From contig NW_027018388.1 of the NCBI RefSeq assembly GCF_032854445.1, forward strand, positions 1 through 32,285: DNA of 32,285 nt, in the 5' to 3' direction. Source of the stretch: Liolophura sinensis (lineage: Eukaryota; Mollusca; Polyplacophora; Chitonida; Chitonidae). The stretch's first letter is position 1. Every line of letters begins with the position of its first letter. The position numbers were made by a program, and so were the translations under genes. The notes under the pieces were generated by a model. The model did not search any database. It had not been told where the DNA came from and worked only from the letters and a program-made list of their open reading frames with translations. Below, piece after piece: positions 10,197 to 16,439 of the stretch.

Positions 10197-12170
10197 AGTG
10201 AATGTGCTGCAAATATAAGAAACAAAAAAAGAGCACTGCGTAAATTCAAAAGAACCAGATTACATACAGACCACGGAAAATACAAAAACCTAAAAATTGA
10301 AGCCGAAAAATCAGTCTCCCGTGCCAAAGCCAAATATTGGGAGAACTACTGTGGAACACTTGATACAAAAACAAATTCAAAGCAGGTATGGAACAAACTC
10401 AAACATATACAAGGCAAAACCATCAATCCAATCCCAACTTTGGATCACAAACACAAAATTAATGAGGAAAAAGCAGAATGCCTCGCAAAAACCTTCGCAG
10501 AAAATAGCAGCGATCGGAACCTCAATCCAACGTTCAAAATAATCAAAGATAACACATTTCTACAACTAGAGCCCGACGATCACGTTGAACATGACCTTAA
10601 CAAAGATTTCTCCCTACAGGAATATCACAAAGCCATTCACTATAAAAAAGAAACCTCACCAGGCGAAGACAAATTAGGCTACAAAATCCTGAAACACTTA
10701 CCGCTAAAAACACAAAATATAATACTAAAACTCATAAATACAAGTTGGAGGAAAAAACAGCTGCCACAAAGTTGGAAATCGTCCATTGTCATTCCCATCC
10801 AAAAGACTGGAAAAAACCCATCAGATAGTTCCTCCTACCGCCCAATATCACTCACGTCATGCCTATGTAAACTAATGGAAACTATGGTCAAAAACAGACT
10901 AGAATTTCATCTTGCTAAAAATAAAGTACTAAATGAAACACAAAGTGGATTTAGAAAAGGACGAAGTACATACGACCATCTAACAAAATTACAACATCAA
11001 ATCCGAAAGGGGATAAGTAGGCGCGAATTCACTCTGGCTGTTTTTCTAGATATTGAAAAAGCCTTCGACCTCGTTTGGCAGGATGGAGTTATACTCCAAT
11101 TCGATCAACTTGGGATAAAAGGAAGAATCCAACATTGGATATATGATTTCCTAAGAAATCGGAACTTTAAAGTCAGACTTGGACAAACTTCATCTAAAAG
11201 ACACACTCAACAAAATGGTACACCTCAAGGGAGCGTACTAAGCCCGACGTTATTTAACATTCTGATAAACGGTTTAGCAAATACAATAGACAGTAACCAT
11301 CCAAAAATAGAGCAGTCACTATTTGCTGACGATGCGGCAATATGGAAAACAGGCAAATCTATTAAGAAAATAAAAGATGCTATACAGAAAACATTAAACA
11401 CCATCTCGAACTGGGCCGACCACTGGGGATTTAAATTCTCAGCCACTAAAACGACAGGTATTGTTTTTACAAACAGAAGAAAAGTGAATATTGAACTTTT
11501 CTTAGGTAAAAAGAAAATTGAAATCAAAGAAAAAGTGAAATACCTAGGTATGATTCTTGATAGTAGATTAACATGGAAAGACCATATTGATGACCTCACA
11601 ATTAGATGCCAACGCGATCTCAATCTTATGAGATGCATTTCAGGCACTAAATGGGGAGCCAACAAAACCACACTCATAAAAATGTACCAGTGTCTAATTC
11701 GCTCCAAAATAGACTATGGTGCAATAGTCTATCAATCCGCGTGCAAAACTCTACTGCAGCGAATTGATAGTATTCAATATTCTGCCTTAAAAGTAGCAAC
11801 AGGAGCCTTCAAAGGCACTTCGCTTTGCAGTCTCCAAGTAGAAACACTTGAAAAACCCCTTCACCTTAGAAGAGAACAACTAACCCTCAAATATGCAGGC
11901 AAAATAAGCGCTTACGGTAATACACATCCATGTTACAATTTAATCCTCCCATATTCTGAATATGAATATCTGGGAAAAAAATGGACAAAACACTCAGCTC
12001 CAATAGGATATGAAATCAACAGACTACTTTGCAAATATGACATTGCCTTGCCAAAGCAACAAGAAAATGTATATCAACAACCCCCGTGGCTATTGCAAAC
12101 TCCCCAAATAGACATTGCACTCCACGACCAAATTTCAAAACTGGAAAACCTCAAAGCTCAAGCCTTATAA
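10197..12170 (+). pseudogene. LINE reverse transcriptase (5'-truncated ORF2)
   Basis: The open frame runs back into the LTR (10152), but LINE-derived coding starts at about 10197 with Ser-Glu-Cys-Ala-Ala-Asn, a linker motif that normally follows the endonuclease. There is no start codon of its own. RT blocks in order: SSYRPISL, QSGFRKGRST, the first catalytic aspartate in FLDIEKAFD (codon at 11049), NGTPQGSVLSP, FADDAAIW (aspartate codons at 11328 and 11331), and KYLGMILD. All catalytic RT residues are present. The frame ends in TAA at 12168-12170 and continues without a shift into RNase H, so this looks like one nonsense change. It could otherwise be a genuine ORF boundary, though the RNase H part has no obvious start. 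Confidence 0.88.
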
Positions 12171-13070
12171 CACTTCCACGAACACTACAACGGTCATCTA
12201 AAAATATATACTGACGGATCTAAAAATGTGCAGGGTCACACTGGATCATCATTTGCAATACCAGATCTAAACATAGTTAAAAACTATAAACTACCCAACC
12301 ACCTCTCCGTCTATACTAGTGAATTAGTTGCAATTACAATGGCACTACAATGGATTCTTGAGAACAAACCAAACCGAGTAGCCATACTAAGCGACTCCCT
12401 CAGCGGAATAATTTCCATCCAAAACTCCAAATCTGAGAGTAGACCAGACCTCCTACAAGAAATAATCTCGCTAACTGACAAAATACAGAAACAAAAAACC
12501 GACCTGACTCTAGCATGGGTTCCAGCGCACGTTAATATTCGAGGAAATGAAATTGCAGATCAGGCAGCAAAATCGAGCCTACGAAAATATGAACAAGATA
12601 TAGACGTCCCCCTGAGCCAAAATGAAATATATACATTGATCAATACCCAAATTAACAATCAGTGGAAAGAGGAATGGGATAAAGAATCCCGCGGACGGTG
12701 GCACTATAAAATATTAAACGGAACGATTACAAAATTAAATTCGTTCCAATTATTGAATAACCAAGATGACAAAAACATATCACGCCTGAGACTAGGGAAA
12801 ACAGGGCTCAAAGCACATCTAGCAACTATAATCCAAAATTCTTCACCAACTTGCCCAGCCTGTCAAGAGCATGATGAAACCATAGAGCACTATTTGCTAC
12901 AATGTATTAAACACAGTAAAGAACGAAGACGATTGGCAGAATGCCTGCAAATCTACAAATGTGAACTTGACCTTCAGACTATCCTTAACCCCAAACCACA
13001 CCTGAGAGCACAAATATTCTCCTTACTAAAAGAATACATCAAATCGACGGGTTACGAAAGCCGAATCTGA
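12171..13070 (+). pseudogene. LINE RNase H and zinc knuckle (rest of ORF2)
   Basis: Same frame as the RT, immediately after the in-frame TAA. The RNase H acidic residues are all visible: Asp in YTDGSK (codon at 12213), Glu in TSELVAI, Asp in LSDSLS, and Asp in the NEIADQAAK block, which follows the conserved WVPAH. Residues further on include a Cys-x2-Cys-x8-His-x4-Cys knuckle (CPAC...EHYLLQC), as found at the C terminus of many I-type LINE proteins. The open frame ends at 13070. RNase H would remove RNA from the hybrid during second-strand synthesis. Read alone the segment lacks an ATG near its start, so independent translation is doubtful. Confidence 0.85.
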
Positions 13071-13089
13071 AAAAACACAATTGACCAAC

Positions 13090-13119
13090 AACGGCGATAC
13101 CTTGATTCTGAGGGCCGTT
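13090..13119 (+). repeat. 3' UTR stem-loop, copy 1
   Basis: Outer stem AACGGC/GCCGTT, then a 5' bulge GATA, an inner stem CCTT/GAGG (one G-U pair) and a six-base loop GATTCT. It begins 20 nt after the ORF2 stop. The same architecture occurs twice more downstream. Confidence 0.75.
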
Positions 13120-13198
13120 TCTGCTCTAGTCAACAATACGTCACCTTCTCTGATTAAAAACGGTGCATTCTCCGTAATTACCAATCACATATACTAAC

Positions 13199-13228
13199 AA
13201 CGGCGATACCTTGATTTTGAGGGCCGTT
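13199..13228 (+). repeat. 3' UTR stem-loop, copy 2
   Basis: Outer stem AACGGC/GCCGTT, bulge GATA, inner stem CCTT/GAGG, loop GATTTT. It starts 109 nt after copy 1. The sequence between copies is not similar, so only the hairpin is conserved. Confidence 0.75.
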
Positions 13229-13274
13229 TATTCCACAGATACATAATTCCTCCCTACAACTTTATCCCCAACTA

Positions 13275-13306
13275 TATCGGCGATACCTTGATCTTGAGGG
13301 CCGATA
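13275..13306 (+). repeat. 3' UTR stem-loop, copy 3 with changed stem
   Basis: Outer stem TATCGGC/GCCGATA, bulge GATA, inner stem CCTT/GAGG, loop GATCTT. Compared with copies 1 and 2, the outer stem changed on both sides (AAC to ATC on the left, GTT to GAT on the right) and pairing is kept and even extended by one pair. This covariation supports a folded RNA. Confidence 0.75.
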
Positions 13307-13670
13307 AAACGTCCATGAAACCAATCTGCAAAAACATAGCACACGAAAACAATGTAACCACAAAAGTTGATAACTGTAGTAATTAATAACATTTCTCCAT
13401 TAACTAATCTGCCCTCTTATTTGTTGTTATTTATCTATTCTTATTAGTTGATATTTATTTTCTATTTATTTACAAATGTGTATATATCATACGAGGGCAG
13501 ACCCTCTATCAATTTCTGATTGGTAGGTATACCACTAATTTGCTCCTAAATATCTGTTTTATCAAATATTTTCTTGCTTAAGATATACATTATCTCATAA
13601 ACAAAACCCCTTCGCAAATCAAAAATACAACTATCTTGTATATTTGTTTTCTCTATTTGTTTTCACAGGG

Positions 13671-13697
<27 letters not shown>
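13671..13697 (+). other. 27-nt A tract at the LINE/SGNH junction
   Basis: An uninterrupted run of 27 A, best read as the 3' poly(A) tail of the LINE RNA. The next bases are GG followed by the ATG of the SGNH frame. No LTR sequence lies between the tail and that frame. Confidence 0.8.
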
Positions 13698-13699
<2 letters not shown>

Positions 13700-13701
<2 letters not shown>

Positions 13702-14265
13702 GAAAATCTTTATTATCGGCAGCAGTTACGTTCATAGACTGGAGAATAGTATCCTTCGAAATTCGATCCCAAACTCTAGAATCGACTTTGGAACAGGCCA
13801 GGACATTCGGTTTTTTGGCATTGGGGAGCTAGAGTTGGGACACTTAGATGCTCTGGAAGATTGGAAAGTCTCCTTCAGGAGACAAAACCTGACCTAGTTA
13901 TCCTTCACATTGGGGGAAACGATGCGGACTCTCACAAATCAGCAGCAGCAATTTGCGCTGATATTTTAGACTATGTTGGTGCACTTAAAACGAAATTCCA
14001 AATTCCAAGGATCTACATCAGCCAGCTTCTTTACCGTCAGGTAACTCGGCGAATTTCGGTCCACATTTATAATACAAAAATCCATGAAATTAACAAGAAG
14101 CTGACAAACAACCAATTGGCCACCTTCTGGAGACACCGGGGACTGATCCGACCACAAAAACAAATTCTAACCAACGACGGAGTGCACCTAAACACTCTAG
14201 GCCAGGAACTGTTCTACCGGTCTATGAAACGTGCTGTCTGCGCCGCCATGGGAAGCCAAAAATAA
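13700..14265 (+). pseudogene. SGNH/GDSL-type esterase, frameshifted
   Basis: Two overlapping open frames (13700-13897 and 13861-14265) together cover one SGNH hydrolase domain of roughly 185 residues; a 1-nt loss near 13860 separates them. Block I is IIGSSYVHRL with the nucleophile serine near residue 8. Block III is HIGGND just after the frameshift. Block V is DGVHLN, with the Asp/His pair at codons 14176 and 14185. Esterase domains of this type occur in ORF1 of some CR1/L2-like LINEs and in other invertebrate transposons, where their role is poorly understood. The ATG at 13700 is the third base after the A tract, leaving essentially no leader. No secretion signal or membrane segment is evident. 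The segment could be a retroposed transposon or host mRNA. Confidence 0.75.
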
Positions 14266-14519
14266 AAATTGGAAATAGAGAAGGAAATCAATTAAAGAAG
14301 AAGACAGGGAAAACAATAAGAAGACCCATGGGACCAAAGAAACTTAACAACCAGGAAACGAAGACCAGAAACATGAAAGACATCATGACAATAGGACTAT
14401 CTCTTGCTTCAACTAAGTGGATGAGGCCTGACATCCTTGCTCCTCATTTATACTTGTCGCACCTGTTACAGGCACAGGTTTCCAGTACGCTGGTTTTTCC
14501 TGGACGGCGTCCGGTATAA

Positions 14520-14548
14520 GTGGCGGGAGCTCCTTAACTCCACGCCAC
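14520..14548 (+). other. Stem-loop in the SGNH 3' region
   Basis: GTGGCGGGAG pairs with CTCC-A-CGCCAC: ten base pairs with one bulged A and an eight-base loop (CTCCTTAA). The stem is long and GC-rich compared with its AT-rich surroundings, so folding of the RNA is likely. Confidence 0.55.
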
Positions 14549-14883
14549 AGAGGAGGAAGCAAGAGAACAAAACTGTTAACCAATAAATAAAGGCACTACT
14601 GTTGTTTTCTCTCTGTGTAAATTTCTGTATAGGCAACTCATTGTAATTTTTTAATGCAGATCTATGTATTTCTAATGTAAAGATAACGTTAATCCCTGTA
14701 AATAGCTTACTATTTATCCCCTTTCTGTTAAATAACCATGGCAGCATTTGAACCTATAGAATAAGCTGTAACATGCTACCACAAAGAGGTTAATCCAACT
14801 AATTGACTCATGTACATATGTAAATAGTATACCAACGCACTGCTGTTATGTAACCAAAATATTCATGTGTTAAAAAAAAAAAT

Positions 14884-14889
14884 AATAAA
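14884..14889 (+). promoter_or_regulatory. Possible polyadenylation signal AATAAA
   Basis: AATAAA 66 nt before the end of the inserted SGNH segment. The spacing is longer than the usual 10-30 nt. The intervening 30-nt hairpin (14903-14932) could bring the two closer in folded RNA. Another AATAAA lies at 14582. Confidence 0.35.
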
Positions 14890-14902
14890 ACACTGATTTG
14901 AT

Positions 14903-14932
14903 GGGCCACGATATCCGCCAGGAAAGTGGCCC
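14903..14932 (+). other. 3'-terminal stem-loop of the SGNH segment
   Basis: Outer stem GGGCCAC/GTGGCCC (7 bp), 5' bulge GATA, inner stem TCC/GGA closing the loop GCCA, and AA on the 3' side. It lies 23 nt from the 3' end of the insert. The layout of outer stem, GATA bulge and short inner stem resembles the three LINE 3' UTR stem-loops, although the stem sequences differ. Confidence 0.55.
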
Positions 14933-14955
14933 TAAAACCAGTAAATAAACGAAAA

Positions 14956-15748
14956 CAGAGGGGAGGTATTTTTGCTGCATCCACTGGGAACCAGGAGAGT
15001 GTGAGACGCTCTCGTATCGAGTCCATTATTTTGATATGAGCTGGTGATGCCAGTTTCATTTGGGAGGACAGATTTTTTATGCCGGCACCGTTTGTGTACC
15101 ACAGTAGTACTGATGTCTGGTTTATGTGAATTTCTGCGGAAGTCACGTTTATTGGTGTTCGGATCTTTATTATGATTATACAGTGTGGACTGTGTAATTT
15201 GTTTAACACGCTGACCTCACCTGACCGACAAGGTCGTCAAGGACTATAAACTGAAGTTTTCAGTTTTGCAAAGGACGTTCGTTCTGCCACAAGGTGACAT
15301 TACTCTACGTCTCTGAACGGCTCGTTTGTGAGCTTCTGCGGGAGCTGTGACTGATCTGAAGTGGATTATACCTCCATGCCTGTATTTACCCTGTGATGTG
15401 CTCTGCGGGTGTGACGTCATTCAAAGGCTTGACTGTTCCAGTTCTGTGTAACATGTGTACTGTGTTTGCGTTCGCTAACCCGGCGAAGTACCTGTCTGGG
15501 ACAATTTGTGACTTGTGTGTTTATCCCATGGTCTTTACGTTGGATTTCCTGGAATACATTCCTTGGGATGCAAAGGTGAACTGGAAACTTGTATAGACCG
15601 GTAATACTGATGTGTATGTTTTTTTTTTATGTTGTTGTTGTTGAACTGTCTGTAAACTGTACGTCTCATTTTATATATAAAGCATTGTTTACATTGTAAT
15701 ATTGAGTCACTGAGTCTGTTTTCTGTTGCTGTTTTCAATACCGTAACA
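14956..15748 (+). repeat. 5' LTR, downstream part (R-U5)
   Basis: These 793 bp match 20084-20874 of the 3' LTR with about 13 substitutions and one length difference in a T run (10 versus 8, near 15620). It resumes with CAGAGGGG exactly where the upstream part stopped and ends ...CCGTAACA next to the primer-binding site. A TATAAA near 15675 could serve as a weak polyadenylation signal. Small open frames here are not conserved between the two LTRs. Confidence 0.95.
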
Positions 15749-15876
15749 GAAATTGGGGGCTTGTCCGGGAACCGATTGTTTCCCTTTTGTTTTGCACCGG
15801 ATATTTGAAGTTAAACACAAGTGAGAAGCGATTGCTTAATTTTAACGGTGAATGATTCAGTGGCTAAATATTTACA
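15749..15876 (+). other. Element leader between LTR and gag
   Basis: A short untranslated leader of 128 nt that contains the primer-binding site near its start. The first ATG with a long frame is at 15877. Dimerisation or packaging signals would be expected here, but I see no distinctive motif. Confidence 0.5.
15754..15770 (+). other. Primer-binding site, proline-tRNA type
   Basis: TGGGGGCTTGTCCGGGA lies 5 nt after the 5' LTR. It starts with TGG, complementary to the CCA end of tRNA. From established knowledge it resembles the proline-tRNA primer-binding sites of gammaretroviruses with about one mismatch. The tRNA assignment should be checked against the host tRNA set. Confidence 0.75.
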
Positions 15877-16439
15877 ATGGGAGATTTTGATCCTAAACAG
15901 TTTGTTAATGCGCCCGATCAGGATGTTTTTGAGAGTTTAAAGAAGGAAGACTTGGTTAAGTTAGGGACATTTTTAGGTTTGTCCATAAAGTCTTCATGGA
16001 GGAAAAGAGATATGCAGCATACTTTGTTGAAACATTTAGTGGAGATAGGGAAGTTTGATAGTTCTGCATTATCTGATTATGAGTTCGAGAGTCAGTCTGA
16101 TGCCGAGCTTAAGTTTAAGCAGTTTGAGCTAGAAAAGTTGAGATTGGAGAAAGAGGAAAGAGAGAAAGAGAGGGAATATGAGGAAAGAGAGAAAGAGAAA
16201 GAGAGAGAACATGAAATACAGTTAGAAAAGTTGAAAATGCAGAGAGAGGAAAGAGAGAGGGAAGTGCAGAGAGAGGAGAGAGAGAGAGGCAAGAAAGAGA
16301 GAGGGAAAGAGAATTGGAGTTCCAAATGAAAAGTTAGAGGTAGAGAGAGATGAGAAACCGGGTCCTTCCGGTAGACAGGGTACAGGATTTGATGTGACCA
16401 AATACATTCGGTTTAGTTCCATCCTTTCAGGAAAAAGAG
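15877..16439 (+). pseudogene. gag: gag N-terminal part, frameshifted
   Basis: The ATG at 15877 opens a 150-codon frame ending at 16329. Residues 18-55 form a helix-rich, SAP-like segment (LKKEDLVKLGTFLGL...). From about residue 80 it is almost only Glu, Lys and Arg with a few hydrophobics, which predicts a long charged helix or coiled coil. The DNA there is nearly pure GA (16130-16320). Similarity to a gag protein continues in other frames: a second frame carries the stretch ending FDVTKYIRF near 16414. A third frame, entered by an extra T in CGGTTTAGTT near 16411, leads into the long gag-pol frame. At least two further single-base shifts occur between 16300 and 16345. Some may be sequencing errors in homopolymers. 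Confidence 0.75.

Larger units (their letters stand above)
13071..13670 (+). other. LINE 3' UTR, AT-rich and structured
   Basis: About 600 nt without a plausible gene. The first half carries three spaced copies of one stem-loop (13090, 13199, 13275), described separately. The second half is strongly AT-rich. It has a 9-bp inverted repeat, TCTGCCCTC (13408-13416) with GAGGGCAGA (13493-13501), which competes with a local hairpin GAGGG-CAGA-CCCTC (13493-13506). The last bases (T-rich, then CACAG) look like a splice acceptor, but I see no matching donor and treat this as chance. Confidence 0.7.
10192..13697 (+). mobile_element. 5'-truncated LINE of the I/Nimb type
   Basis: A non-LTR retrotransposon fragment: the end of the endonuclease-RT linker, RT, RNase H, a C-terminal zinc knuckle, a structured 3' UTR of about 600 nt and a 27-nt A tract. 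The endonuclease and ORF1 are missing, the usual outcome of incomplete target-primed reverse transcription. RT followed by a cellular-type RNase H and a CCHC knuckle points to the I superfamily (I, Nimb and relatives); the exact clade is uncertain. The coding strand is strongly A-rich, unlike the surrounding LTR element. One in-frame stop separates RT from RNase H. Confidence 0.85.
10192..14955 (+). mobile_element. Composite non-LTR insertion (LINE + SGNH segment)
   Basis: This 4,764-bp block is absent from the 3' LTR and sits exactly between LTR bases that are adjacent there. It has two parts joined at an A tract: a 5'-truncated LINE (10192-13697) and a segment with an SGNH esterase and its own 3' end (13698-14955). 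No target-site duplication is visible: the left flank ends TTTTCTGTG and the right flank starts CAGAGGGG. The first bases of the insert (TTTTCAGTG) resemble the preceding LTR bases (TTTTCTGTG), which may be microhomology or coincidence. The absence of LTR sequence between the parts argues for one insertion event rather than two. Confidence 0.8.
14266..14955 (+). other. 3' region of the SGNH segment
   Basis: 690 nt after the esterase stop without a convincing gene. A 63-codon frame (14328-14519) has no recognisable features. It contains two strong stem-loops (14520-14548 and 14903-14932) and AATAAA at 14582-14587 and 14884-14889. It ends in a short A-rich tail (GTAAATAAACGAAAA) directly against the LTR at 14956. 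The tail and the nearby AATAAA suggest a retroposed RNA 3' end. Confidence 0.6.

Noticed and set aside
13640-13672. Polypyrimidine stretch and CACAG before the A tract, resembling a 3' splice site for the SGNH frame.
   Set aside because: No donor or upstream exon is visible, and the following A tract is better explained as a LINE tail.
14891-14940. Hammerhead-type ribozyme near the SGNH 3' end (CTGAT and GAAAG present).
   Set aside because: The conserved CUGANGA core and the cleavage-site arrangement are not met; the sequence folds better as a simple hairpin.
14808-15209. A 133-codon minus-strand frame in the 5' LTR, with a shorter form in the 3' LTR.
   Set aside because: The 3' LTR counterpart starts and ends differently, and it lies across R-U5 with no protein-like features. 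It is a shadow frame.
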